A stretch of 64,000 nucleotides of DNA, taken from contig NZ_JOOA01000002.1 in the NCBI RefSeq assembly GCF_000712055.1, positions 992,001 to 1,056,000 of the forward strand, in the 5' to 3' direction. Both the position numbers and the translations under genes were made by a program. The stretch is from Ruminococcus sp. HUN007. GTDB taxonomy: Bacteria; Bacillota; Clostridia; Oscillospirales; Ruminococcaceae. The notes beneath the pieces were generated by a model that saw only the letters and a program-made list of their open reading frames with translations, had not been told where the DNA came from and ran no database searches. Shown here in pieces: positions 29,193 to 38,833 of this stretch; within the stretch, counting starts at the first letter, position 1; the number at the start of each line of letters is the position of its first letter.

Positions 29193-29870
29193 ATGCGGAT
29201 ACTGATTATTGAAGACGAAGAAGCGATAGCGGCAGCTCTTCAGAATATAATGCAGAAGAACAAATATCTTACCGACGTCTGTTACGACGGCGTGTCGGGA
29301 CTTGACTCTGCAATGACCGCTATTTATGACGTGATAATACTTGATATAAATCTTCCGAAAATGAACGGATTTGACGTGCTTCGCACCATGAGGATCAACA
29401 GGATCGCCACACCGGTGCTTCTTCTCACTGCCAAGGATGAGATTGCAGACAAAGTCACCGGCCTTGACATCGGCGCTGACGACTACATGACAAAGCCGTT
29501 CAGCACAGAAGAGCTCCTGGCCCGTATACGTTCACTCGGCCGCCGGAGCACAAACACCGTCTGTGAAAATGCGCTCAGCTTTCATGACATCTCACTCAAT
29601 CTTTCCACCTACGAGCTTACATGCAGAACAGAGTCAATGAAACTGGGACTCAAGGAATTCTGTATAATGGAACTGTTCATCAAAAATGGTTCGGCTGTTA
29701 TAAGCAAGGAACAGCTGATCGAAAAAATATGGGGTTACGACTCCAACGCTGAATACAACAACGTGGAAGTTTACATTTCATTCATACGAAAAAAACTTCT
29801 GCACATTGGTTCCGAAGTTACAATAAAAACAGTCAGGGGCGTCGGCTACTGCCTGAGTGCGGGAAAGTGA
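29193..29870 (+). CDS. OmpR/PhoB-family response regulator
   Basis: 225 residues. The receiver domain (1-118) has the acidic pair in IEDEE, phospho-acceptor Asp51 in IILDINLPKMNG, Thr in LLTAKDE and Lys in DDYMTKPFS. The C-terminal winged helix (about 128-222; LKEFCIMELFIKNGSAVISK, VYISFIRKKL, TVRGVGYCL) binds DNA. GGAGCTGATAAA precedes the ATG. It lies 6 bp before the histidine kinase gene, forming a two-component operon. Targets are unknown; the flanking protease and LRR surface-protein genes on the same strand are plausible. Confidence 0.95.
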   Translation: MRILIIEDEEAIAAALQNIMQKNKYLTDVCYDGVSGLDSAMTAIYDVIILDINLPKMNGFDVLRTMRINRIATPVLLLTAKDEIADKVTGLDIGADDYMTKPFSTEELLARIRSLGRRSTNTVCENALSFHDISLNLSTYELTCRTESMKLGLKEFCIMELFIKNGSAVISKEQLIEKIWGYDSNAEYNNVEVYISFIRKKLLHIGSEVTIKTVRGVGYCLSAGK

Positions 29871-29876
29871 TAAAAA

Positions 29877-32153
29877 ATGATTAAAAAACTCAAGGCCAGA
29901 TTTGTTCTTGTAAACATGCTCATTCTCACCTTCGTGCTGTTTGCCACACTAAGCGCCATCTACATCATGATGGCAAATTCCGAGATCCGGCTTTCAAACG
30001 AGACCATGGACATGATCATTGAAAACCATCAGAAAGTGCTGCTCGAAAAGGAACAGAACGCTAAGGAAAGAACACACCGCAGACAGGAAATGATACCTGC
30101 CGGAATGAAAATGCAGCAGGGGGACGAAATACGGACAGACTTCCCCCTCCTTCCTGAAGTGCTTACATGGCAGCCGAGCGAGGGCATACAGCTTGTAAAG
30201 CTTGATAACATCATCATTCCTGAAGTGACTGAATCTGCTCCGCCTGCGTACAACTTCCCGTCACCATACGAATTCGGAAGGGTGTACGAGGGAGAAGATC
30301 CGTGGGCTGCCTGGTGGGGTGCAAATCCATGGGCAGCGCCGCAGGGAGACGGAAATCAGTGGTGGGGCGGAGACCAGCAGCAAAGCGGCGAAAACCAGAA
30401 CGGCGGCCAGCAGTCAGGAGGTCAGCAGTCAGGAGGCCAGCAGTCAGGAGGCCAGCAGTCAGGAGGCCAGCAGTCAGGAGGCCAGCAGTCAGGAGGCCAG
30501 CAGGGTGACAGTGGCCAGCAGAGCGGCGATGCTCAGAATCCATGGGACGGCGGCTGGTGGGGATTCAACCCATGGGGCGGTGATCCGTGGGGCGGCCAGA
30601 ATCCGTGGCAGAACGGTGATCCGTGGAACGGTCAGGAATCGTGGCCGAGCGGCGATCCGTGGAACGGTCAGAACCCGTGGCCGAGCGGTGACCCGTGGAA
30701 CGGTCAGAACCCTTGGCCGAGCGGCGATCCGTGGAACGGTCAGAATCCGTGGCCGAGTGGTGATCCGTGGAACGGTCAGAATCCATGGGAAGGATGGCAG
30801 CCTCCGGCGGAAGTACCATCCGCGTCACCTGAAAACTCCCCTGCTCCCCCTTCCGAAGAAGCAAGGCAGCCTGAAGAACAGGCTCATCCCGATGAACATC
30901 CTTCGCCGGAGCCTTCCCGTCAGGAAGAACAGACTGAACCGGCCGTTACAGAACCTGCTGTTACCGAGGCTGACACTTCCGGAAATGCAGTGACCGACAG
31001 TGGAAAGACAATGCTTCCTCCAGCCGCACATGAACCTCCGCAGAAACCGGTGGAAGACGAGCCGCCTTATCTGTCTCCGAAATACAACGGAAACCTTGTA
31101 AGGTCACATATACTTGCTGACATAAACCGCGGCGGCGAAATAAAAGACCTTTCGCTGCAGTACTTCCTCCGCTACGAGGACGATACAATCGACGATGAAA
31201 AAGCGTTCACCGAACAGGTACGCGATCAGATACTCAAGATCGTAAACGACGAAAGCACCAGCGGAACATGCACGATCGGCACCATCTACTGCAGATACAA
31301 AATGAGCGACAACGGTCCCGGAAATGACAGAACGCTTGTACTTCTCGACCGTTCCATCGAGCTTTCGACCCTTCACCGTCTGATGATCTCATTTATAATC
31401 ATCGGATGTGCAGGACTTATCATTGTATTTATATTCAGTCTTTTCCTTGCCAGCTGGGCGATCAAGCCTATCGAGGTGGCATGGAACAGACAGAAGCAGT
31501 TCATCGCCGATGCATCTCACGAGCTCAAGACTCCTCTGACTGTCATAGCAACAAATGCTGACGTTGTTCTTTCAAATCCGAACGACACGATCCGTGATCA
31601 GGAACGCTGGCTGAAATACATACGTTCCGAGACCGCAAGAATGTCGAAGCTGGTAACTGAACTGCTCTACATCGCAAAATCAGACTCAAACGAGATCCGC
31701 ATGGAACGCAGTGAATTTGACATATCGAACACCGTATCAGGTGTGTGCCTTAATTTCGAAGCGCTCGCCTTTGAATCGGACCGTGAGCTCATTGCCGATA
31801 TCTCACCGAAGCTTAAATATTTCGGTGATGAGGACCGCATCAAGCAGCTCATTACGATACTCGTGGACAATGCTATCAAATACTCGATAATCGGTTCACA
31901 GATCTCCGTTTCCATGTTCCGCAACAACCAGAACCGCATAAAAATATGCGTTTCAAACCGCTGCGAAGACATGACGGAAGAAAACATCTCAAAGCTTTTC
32001 GACCGTTTCTACCGTGTTGACCCGTCCCGAAACAGCGGCACCGGAGGCAACGGCCTCGGCCTCAACATAGCCCAGTCCATAGCCGAAGCACACGGCGGAT
32101 CGATAAACGTAAACTATAACCACGGCATTATTTCATTTGTTGTGGTGCTGTAA
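29877..32153 (+). CDS. Sensor histidine kinase with large extracellular Trp/Gly/Gln-rich repeat domain
   Basis: 758 residues. A first membrane helix (about 8-32) and a second (about 503-527) bracket a roughly 470-residue outer region. This holds six QQSGG repeats (about 178-209), a PWGG/WWG-rich stretch, five 12-residue GDPWNGQNPWPS repeats (about 247-306) and a Pro/Glu-rich stalk. The region next to the second helix (about 400-500) looks folded. The kinase core has the phospho-acceptor His in ADASHELKTPLTV (near 548), N box DNAIKYS and G boxes TGGNGLGLNIAQSIAEAHGG. Exposed Trp arrays suggest binding to polysaccharide or a cell-surface partner, which is inference. The tandem DNA repeats make length variation likely. 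Confidence 0.92.
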   Translation: MIKKLKARFVLVNMLILTFVLFATLSAIYIMMANSEIRLSNETMDMIIENHQKVLLEKEQNAKERTHRRQEMIPAGMKMQQGDEIRTDFPLLPEVLTWQPSEGIQLVKLDNIIIPEVTESAPPAYNFPSPYEFGRVYEGEDPWAAWWGANPWAAPQGDGNQWWGGDQQQSGENQNGGQQSGGQQSGGQQSGGQQSGGQQSGGQQSGGQQGDSGQQSGDAQNPWDGGWWGFNPWGGDPWGGQNPWQNGDPWNGQESWPSGDPWNGQNPWPSGDPWNGQNPWPSGDPWNGQNPWPSGDPWNGQNPWEGWQPPAEVPSASPENSPAPPSEEARQPEEQAHPDEHPSPEPSRQEEQTEPAVTEPAVTEADTSGNAVTDSGKTMLPPAAHEPPQKPVEDEPPYLSPKYNGNLVRSHILADINRGGEIKDLSLQYFLRYEDDTIDDEKAFTEQVRDQILKIVNDESTSGTCTIGTIYCRYKMSDNGPGNDRTLVLLDRSIELSTLHRLMISFIIIGCAGLIIVFIFSLFLASWAIKPIEVAWNRQKQFIADASHELKTPLTVIATNADVVLSNPNDTIRDQERWLKYIRSETARMSKLVTELLYIAKSDSNEIRMERSEFDISNTVSGVCLNFEALAFESDRELIADISPKLKYFGDEDRIKQLITILVDNAIKYSIIGSQISVSMFRNNQNRIKICVSNRCEDMTEENISKLFDRFYRVDPSRNSGTGGNGLGLNIAQSIAEAHGGSINVNYNHGIISFVVVL
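30406..30505 (+). repeat. 15-bp tandem repeat within the kinase gene
   Basis: Six near-perfect copies of a GGCCAGCAGTCAGGA unit encode QQSGG. The unit length keeps the frame, so slippage would change protein length without breaking it. Confidence 0.85.
30615..30794 (+). repeat. 36-bp tandem repeat within the kinase gene
   Basis: Five copies of a 36-bp unit encode GDPWNGQNPWPS. The copies differ mainly at third codon positions, pointing to older age or purifying selection on the peptide. Confidence 0.85.
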
Positions 32154-32180
32154 GCGGCTGAGTCCGCATCATATCAGTAA

Positions 32181-32292
32181 AGGAAACGCTGATTTATTCA
32201 TAAATCAGCGTGGGGGTTCGGGGCGAAGCCCCGTAAAATCCCACCTCCGGAAATCCGGCTTCGCCGGATTTCCGATTTAATCAGTGTTTCCT
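32181..32292 (+). repeat. Palindromic intergenic element, copy D
   Basis: About 112 bp, AGGAAACGCTGATTTATTC to AATCAGTGTTTCCT, with all three internal hairpins (CGCTGATT/AATCAGCG, GGGGCGAAGCCCC, CCGGAAATCCGGC/GCCGGATTTCC). It lies 27 bp after the kinase stop and could act as its terminator-like 3' structure. Confidence 0.85.
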
Positions 32293-32398
32293 AAATACTT
32301 TCAAAGTGAACGTCAGAGTTTTACGGCGTTCACTTTTTTGTTTCCTGCCCTGGTTTTCGCAATGCTTTTCCGCAATGTTGAAAACTGCGTGAAATCCA

Positions 32399-32427
32399 TT
32401 GCATTGATTTCCTGTACATGGTATAAT
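32399..32427 (+). promoter_or_regulatory. Promoter of the LRR surface protein gene
   Basis: TTGCAT (32399-32404), 17 bp, TATAAT (32422-32427). The leader of about 110 nt has two small hairpins: GAAAGAG/CTCTTTC around 32469-32487, and the ACCGGT/ACCGGT palindrome just before the ribosome site. Confidence 0.65.
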
Positions 32428-32540
32428 AAATAACGGTCAAGAAACAGCATACTGAACTTTAAACAACGGAAAGAGGCTCGCTCTTTCTGCAGATCTTATA
32501 TAAAAAAATACCGGTCAGACCGGTAAGTGAGGTTTTTTTA

Positions 32541-34587
32541 ATGAATTACAACAAGAAAACAGCTGCATTTGCAATGGGTCTTCTTATTGCCGTGTCAGCT
32601 TTCACTCCTTCATTTACTGCTTTTGCAGAAACTGAAAATCCGGATGAAGACTTTGTCGTGGTCGATGACGACGGAAACGTTATCGGAAAGGAAACCGTCG
32701 ATGAAAATGCGATCATCGAAAGCGGCGACTATAAATACTCGGTAAATACCGACGGAACCGTTACTCTTATGAGCTGCGGACAAGGCGGTGATGTTTTCAC
32801 CGTTCCTGTGGAGATCGACGGAAAAAAAAGTTTCAGCTGTACACCGCGGTGCCTTCCTCGAACTAAATGCTAAAAAAATCGTTATACCTGCAGGCGCAGA
32901 CTACGATCTTTCGGAAAATCCGTTTGCTTCCTGCGTCCTCGCTGAGGAATACGAAGTAGAAGAAGGAAACAAGGCTTACTGTGCAGTCGGCAAGGTTCTT
33001 TTCTCGGCAGACAGGAAAACGCTTATTGCTTATCCGGCTGCTTTAAAGAATACCGAATATACAGTTCCTGCTGAAACAGAAACCATAGGTGTTGCAGCTT
33101 TCTACGAAAGCAAACTTGAAAGCATAAAAGTTCCGGCACATGTAAAAACACTTGAACGTCACTGCTTCAGTTCAATGCAGGCGCTTAAATCCGCAGACTT
33201 AAGCGAAACAAAGATCACAGAGCTTCCGCCGATGATATTTGCCTCATCATCAGCGCTCACTGATGTAAAGCTTCCTGAAACTCTTGAAAAAATAGAACTG
33301 GGTGCTTTTATTGACTGTTCTTCACTTGAAAAAATCACACTTCCAGAATCTCTCACAAATGTCGGCCAGTCAGCTTTTCAGGGTACAGCGATGAAACAGG
33401 TCATAATCCCTGCAAAAGTTTCAAAGATCGGTTACAACGCATTCGGTTATGTGGATGAGGAAACTCCGGTAGAGGGATTTACAGTCATCGGCACACCGAA
33501 TACTGAAGCACAGGTCTACTGTACAGACGGCGACTCTGAATACGATTATCAGAATAATTTCACATTCAAGTCCTACGATGATTACAAAAATCAGCTTGAT
33601 TTCCAGAAACTCGATATGAAATCATACGGCGACTATATGTACGCCGTTGACGGTGATGAAACTTATCTTATTCTCTGCGACTCAGCCGAGGACACACTGG
33701 TCGTACCTGATGAGCTCGAAGGACACAAAATAACTTCGGTCTACAAAAACGCTTTTCAGGGATGTATTTCAAAAGACATCACACTTCCTGAAGGTGTAAA
33801 AAGCATCGGCGAAGATGTTTTCAGCGAACATCTTGTAAACCTTACACTTCCGGCAAGCTTTGAAGAATTCACCACTGACGAACCGTTCGTAAACTGCTCA
33901 AAACTCAAAAGCCTGACAGTTGCTGAAGGCAATGAAAAATACTCTTCGGAAAACGGCATACTCTACAACAAGGACAAATCCGTTCTTCTCATATACCCTC
34001 AGGCAAAGGAAGACGAAAAAGCTGTACTTCCTTCCTCAGTAAAAGCAATTGCGGTATCTGCATTCTGCTACAATGAGCACCTTAAGACAATTGATCTTTC
34101 ATCCGCAGAAGCTGTGGGTGACTATGCATTTGACGGCTGTACAGCACTTCGTACAGTAAAGTTTTCAAAAGATCTCAAAGACGTCGGCTACTGCGCTTTT
34201 CTCGGATGCCGCTCACTTAAGAACGTCCGCGTTTACGATAACCTCGTTTCCATCGGAGAATACGCATTCGGCTACGACTATGACGATGCACTCGCCATGA
34301 AGATGAACGATGATCCTGACAAATACAAGGACGAAAACGGCAATCTCCCGAAAGCCTACTCACTTGTTCACAGCTTCAGAATGTACGTTGATGACGGATC
34401 CGTTGCAGCAAAATATGCAGAAGACTGCGGAATAGAAACAGTAACCGATTCATTTACAGTCGGCTACACAAACGTTGACAAAAGAATAATCTACCTCGGT
34501 TCCGGCATACTCGGCCTCGGTATTCTCGGTGTCATCATAAAACTCATCTCCTCTGCAGTAAAGAAGAATAAGAAAGCAAAGAAATAA
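32541..34587 (+). CDS. BspA-like leucine-rich-repeat surface protein, membrane anchored, frameshifted
   Basis: The first frame encodes a signal peptide (about 1-30) and stops at 32873. The next frame carries on with the expected sequence. Removing one A from the A8 run at 32822-32829 gives 681 residues. The bulk is LRR_5/BspA-type repeats (IVIPAGADY, LTDVKLPETLEKIELGAFID, SLKNVRVYDNLVSIGEYAFG) in two blocks separated by a non-repeat linker near residues 330-380. A C-terminal transmembrane helix (IIYLGSGILGLGILGVIIKL) with a Lys-rich tail anchors it. Such proteins act as adhesins or surface scaffolds in gut bacteria. It lies downstream of the two-component operon with its own promoter. Confidence 0.85.
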
Positions 34588-34606
34588 TAAGAAGAATATA
34601 CAGCAA

Positions 34607-34650
34607 AACAGCACTGATCTGTGACGGATCAGTGCTGTTGATTTTTATAG
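34607..34650 (+). terminator. Terminator of the LRR gene
   Basis: A 13-bp perfect stem, AACAGCACTGATC (34607-34619) with GATCAGTGCTGTT (34627-34639), followed by GATTTTTATAGTATTA. Almost the same stem and tail recur at 48911-48970. Confidence 0.8.
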
Positions 34651-34664
34651 TATTACGGAATCTA

Positions 34665-36242
34665 TCATTCCTCTGCTTTCCATTCTGAAAGAATACGCTT
34701 TTCAGAATCAAATGAAACTCCGATTTTTATCAGTTTACGTCTATCTGCTGCAAAAGGAAGTGTATATCCCTTATCGTTTATCTGCTTAAGTGCATTATCC
34801 GCACTGTCATCTCTCTTGAATTCAAAAAGATAGATGTAATCTCTTGTAAGAACTCTGCAGTCGATACGGCCGTTGAATGTGTGTACTTCGCAGTCAGTAA
34901 ACTGCCCCAGAAGTGTAAATAGAATATAGATAATACTCTGAAAATAATGTTCAAAAACTGCATCGGCGGAAGTATAGGAAATGCCGGCAAACAGCGCAGT
35001 CAGAACATCCATTATTTTTTCTGTTTCACCGTTTTCAATGTATTCGTCAACAGTGAAAATATCCAGGCGGTTACCTGCTGTTGCAGAAGGAACATATTCA
35101 GGCATCAGACTTTCAAGAAATGCATAACGTACTTCATTGTTAGGAAAACCAAGAGTATAGCGTTTTCTTGCTGCATCATATTCCGTTATTGTCAGATAGC
35201 CGCTCTGATAAAGAAGAGGAACGAGATCAGGCGATTCCCCTGTATAATCCCGCAGTATACGTTCATTGGCATAAATTGTTCTGTCCGAAAAACGACGAAC
35301 ATCAAAGTTATTGTTCCTTACCTGTTTCAGGAGGAAAGAAGGTGTACCGGACTCAAACCAGTAAGCTCCGAACTCCTTGTCGTAGAATGCATTCAGGATA
35401 CTGTAAGGATTATAAATATCTGCACCATCCTGATGGAAACGGTATCCGTCATACTGTTTTTTAAGCTCCCGCATACATTCTTCTTCATCTATATGCTGAT
35501 TTTCAGAGAGCATCTTTACTTCCGGAGCAAAATACTGTCTTATTTCATCTTCCGTCATACCGCAGATACTGCTGAATTTCTCATTCAGAGAAATATCCTT
35601 TAAATGATTCAGATCACTGAATATACTGACTTTATGGAACTTTGTTACTCCTGTTATAAATACAAAACGCACATAGTCATCACAGTTTTTCAGATTGCTG
35701 AAAAATCCTTTGAATACTGACTTGCTGCGTTTCTGCATTTCAGGGTTATCTGCAAGATCAAGAAGCGGCTTGTCATATTCATCAACAAGAACAACACATT
35801 TCCTGCCCGTTTTTCTGGCTGCTTCAGTAAGCAGATTTTTAAAACGCCCACCGAGTGTCATACTGTCACTTGTTATATCATACTGCTTTTCCCACTGTTT
35901 CAGATGTGCATCAAGAACGGTTTCAACAGATGTTGTATCATAATCCTCACCGTTAAAGTCAAAATAAAATACCGGATGCGGCTGCCATGCTTCTTCATTA
36001 TTTTCTTCCAGTTTCTCAATGGCAAGCCCGGAAAAAAGATCTTTCCGGCCTTCCCAGTACGCACGCAGCGAAGAAAGAAACAGACTTTTGCCAAATCTTC
36101 TCGGACGGCTGAGGAAGAACTGAACATAGTCTCTTCCAAGCCGGTATATGTATTCTGTTTTATCAACGTAAACAAAATTATTTTTCCTGATCTTCTCAAA
36201 ACTCTGTATGCCGACCGGCAGTCTTCTGTAAACTTCCGTCAC
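34665..36242 (-). CDS. AAA-ATPase-like/PD-(D/E)XK nuclease family protein (DUF1703 type)
   Basis: 525 residues from a GTG start with an AGAGGTG site. The N-terminal AAA-ATPase_like region has YVDKTEYIYRL, a P-loop variant SRPRRFGKSLFLSSLRAY, and a Walker B-like CVVLVDEYDKPLLD. The C-terminal 110 residues form a PD-(D/E)XK-like fold (EVHTFNGRIDCRVLTRDYIY, then LFEFKRDDSADNALKQI). Such proteins are abundant in gut Bacteroidota and Bacillota. They may act in defence or as mobile-DNA nucleases, but none of that is demonstrated here. It is a single gene with no clear operon partner. Confidence 0.85.
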   Translation of the reverse strand: MTEVYRRLPVGIQSFEKIRKNNFVYVDKTEYIYRLGRDYVQFFLSRPRRFGKSLFLSSLRAYWEGRKDLFSGLAIEKLEENNEEAWQPHPVFYFDFNGEDYDTTSVETVLDAHLKQWEKQYDITSDSMTLGGRFKNLLTEAARKTGRKCVVLVDEYDKPLLDLADNPEMQKRSKSVFKGFFSNLKNCDDYVRFVFITGVTKFHKVSIFSDLNHLKDISLNEKFSSICGMTEDEIRQYFAPEVKMLSENQHIDEEECMRELKKQYDGYRFHQDGADIYNPYSILNAFYDKEFGAYWFESGTPSFLLKQVRNNNFDVRRFSDRTIYANERILRDYTGESPDLVPLLYQSGYLTITEYDAARKRYTLGFPNNEVRYAFLESLMPEYVPSATAGNRLDIFTVDEYIENGETEKIMDVLTALFAGISYTSADAVFEHYFQSIIYILFTLLGQFTDCEVHTFNGRIDCRVLTRDYIYLFEFKRDDSADNALKQINDKGYTLPFAADRRKLIKIGVSFDSEKRILSEWKAEE

Positions 36243-36314
36243 TGATTTTGCACCTCTTTCCGGGAAACGAAATATTCATTTATTATTTTACCATAATAAC
36301 GCGGAAAATTCAAT

Positions 36315-36336
36315 GGTAAGCTGCCTCCGGCAGCCA
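36315..36336. repeat. Short AGCTGCC/GGCAGC hairpin repeat, copy 3
   Basis: GGTAAGCTGCC-tcc-GGCAGC resembles the hairpins at 6553 and 9831. The remaining 36243-36447 has a small CATCCTTTCAGGATG hairpin and nothing else I can name. Confidence 0.45.
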
Positions 36337-36447
36337 ATTATAACCGCCGACATCCTTTCAGGATGCTGACTTTACTCTTAGGTGCTGTTGGATTTTTGCC
36401 ATCCCAAGGAGAATTCAGACAGGTAACAGAGTCTCATATGATGCCTA

Positions 36448-36675
36448 TTACTCAACAAGTTCAAATCTGTATTTCTGCTTTACATCCGGATATTTCTCAT
36501 GATCCACTTCTGACTGAAACATTTCATACGGTCTTATATATGTTTTATAATCACCGTAAAGTGCCTTATATACAACAAACTTTTCACCTGTTTCGGTGTG
36601 TTCAGCAATGTCGATGACATAATACAGCTTGCCTTTGAAATGTCTGTACATTTTCTGTGCTTGGATTATTCGCAT
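36448..36675 (-). CDS. DUF1653 family protein
   Basis: 75 residues with an AAGGAG site 8 bp upstream. The sequence [20 protein letters not shown], then [20 protein letters not shown] matches the compact DUF1653 domain, a small SH3-like fold of unknown role. It lies immediately beyond the leader-distal end of the CRISPR array and on the same strand, so array transcription could run into it. Confidence 0.8.
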   Translation of the reverse strand: MRIIQAQKMYRHFKGKLYYVIDIAEHTETGEKFVVYKALYGDYKTYIRPYEMFQSEVDHEKYPDVKQKYRFELVE

Positions 36676-36740
36676 TTTTTATTCTCCTTACGTGTTTTCA
36701 GATAATTGCTCAAAAATGTCTTCAACCAAATAATTTTAGA

Positions 36741-38686
36741 CTAGTCCATGATGAGCCTACGAGAGGCGTGACCATATGCTGTTACCCATACACCACACTG
36801 ATATGCATTTCTACTCACACGCCTACAAGAGGCGTGACTCGGCTTGTCTGCAAACTTTTCGAGTTCGTCCATATTTCAACTCACACGCCTACGAGAGGCG
36901 TGACAATACTTTCAATACTTGAAACAATTGAGAATGATATTTCAACTCACACGCCTACGAGAGGCGTGACTTGATCGCATATGCCATTTCGTCAACTACA
37001 AAACCATTTCAACTCACACGCCTACGAGAGGCGTGACTGAATAGTTTACTTTGCTTATGTAGTCAGGATTATTTCAACTCACACGCCTACGAGAGGCGTG
37101 ACGATAACTGCCTTATAGTACGACCCCATTGCATGATTTCAACTCACACGCCTACGAGAGGCGTGACGCTGAAACTTCAGACGGCGCACCTACTCTTGTG
37201 TCATTTCAACTCACACGCCTACGAGAGGCGTGACTGTTTCTGCATTGCAACACTATTGCCTGAAGGAGATTTCAACTCACACGCCTACGAGAGGCGTGAC
37301 CGGCTGTTGATCTGCGCACAATTCAGACTTACAATTTCAACTCACACGCCTACGAGAGGCGTGACGAAAGTGTTTGTGGTCCAAGGCATTCCACTATGCA
37401 TTTCAACTCACACGCCTACGAGAGGCGTGACTTTCAGAACATCTCCATAATTCAATGATAAGTTCATTTCAACTCACACGCCTACGAGAGGCGTGACCCC
37501 GTGCTTGATGATGATGGACATATTATAGCTATTTCAACTCACACGCCTACGAGAGGCGTGACCTGAAACGCCAACCGTTCTTCATGCCGTATACAACATT
37601 TCAACTCACACGCCTACGAGAGGCGTGACGATAATCGGAATAATTGCAACGATGCCACTTGTATTTCAACTCACACGCCTACGAGAGGCGTGACATGATT
37701 CGCGGTGCATAATTCCCCTGGTACGTCAATTTCAACTCACACGCCTACGAGAGGCGTGACTTATTTGGACTTTATACTTATTACATCTCTACAATTTCAA
37801 CTCACACGCCTACGAGAGGCGTGACATAATTCTTTGAGCGTTATAGCGTGTTCTGACGATTTCAACTCACACGCCTACGAGAGGCGTGACCAGAAGCTAC
37901 TGCACTAGTTGTAACTGCATTATAATTTCAACTCACACGCCTACGAGAGGCGTGACCGGTAACAACAAAACACAGGAGTTTATGGACTTTATTTCAACTC
38001 ACACGCCTACGAGAGGCGTGACGGGTACATGCCTTTGGTGCTTATGGTGCATCTATATTTCAACTCACACGCCTACGAGAGGCGTGACCCGAAACCCATG
38101 CCGCCCCCGTTGTTATACGGGTATTTCAACTCACACGCCTACGAGAGGCGTGACTTACACCCTCGTTCTCGGTCATTCTCGTAGGGCTATTTCAACTCAC
38201 ACGCCTACGAGAGGCGTGACTCGCCGGCTTTGTTTCCTTCTGTTCAGGAATTAATTTCAACTCACACGCCTACGAGAGGCGTGACCTGCTCGGACCGTGC
38301 GGAACGGGTAAATCATTCGATTAATTTCAACTCACACGCCTACGAGAGGCGTGACCATTCCCAACATTTAAACGTTTCCTTGCATTTCTTATTTCAACTC
38401 ACACGCCTACGAGAGGCGTGACTTTAATACGAGGGCGATAAACGCGAACAACAGTATTTCAACTCACACGCCTACGAGAGGCGTGACCGTGTCGTGTGCT
38501 TCCTTCGTGAACATATCGGCCATTTCAACTCACACGCCTACGAGAGGCGTGACCATGTTTTCGCTTCCCATGTAGACGTTGCCTTATCATTTCAACTCAC
38601 ACGCCTACGAGAGGCGTGACTCAGTGTTGTGTTCATGGCATCGACGGTATTTGAATTTCAACTCACACGCCTACGAGAGGCGTGAC
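36741..38686 (-). CRISPR. Type I-C CRISPR array, about 30 repeats
   Basis: The 32-bp repeat reads on the minus strand GTCACGCCTCTCGTAGGCGT and ends TGAGTTGAAAT, with a hairpin from the CGCCT/AGGCG inverted repeat, as in I-C systems. Twenty-eight repeats (36873-38686) look intact. The one at 36807-36838 has two changes, and that at 36741-36772 keeps only its 3' half as read on the plus strand. Spacers are 33-35 nt, with one of 38. The decayed end is far from cas2 and the conserved end faces it. So the leader is at 38687-38833 and transcription runs on the minus strand towards lower coordinates. Short peptide frames across the array are artefacts. Confidence 0.98.
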
Positions 38687-38833
38687 CCCATATGTTGTGT
38701 ATAACGGAGCCACACCATACTATAGACGGACTTTATTGTAACAAAAGCTGCGTCTTTGTTCACAACTTATTAACAAATATCAGATTTTTTCAGTCGAACC
38801 TACCGGCTTTTTTATATTGTTTTAGGTTCGCCA
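38687..38833 (-). promoter_or_regulatory. CRISPR leader
   Basis: 147 bp of AT-rich DNA between the cas2 stop and the first repeat. An 8-bp inverted repeat, CGAACCTA (38795-38802) with TAGGTTCG (38823-38830), lies next to cas2. A TATAGT box near 38723-38728 could be the -10 of the pre-crRNA promoter; its -35 is unclear. Confidence 0.65.

Noticed and set aside
30319..30993. Long alternative frames with Ser/Gln or Arg/Thr repeats inside the kinase gene
   Set aside because: Shadows of in-frame tandem repeats; no ribosome site, and the kinase frame has clear domains at both ends.
36330..36447. Possible IS605-type end or guide RNA remnant
   Set aside because: Only a small CATCCTTTCAGGATG hairpin supports it; no transposase or TnpB fragment is nearby.
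36657..38421. Reading frames across 36.7-38.4 kb with a repeated ISTHTPTRGVT peptide
   Set aside because: They are translations of the CRISPR repeat, not genes.
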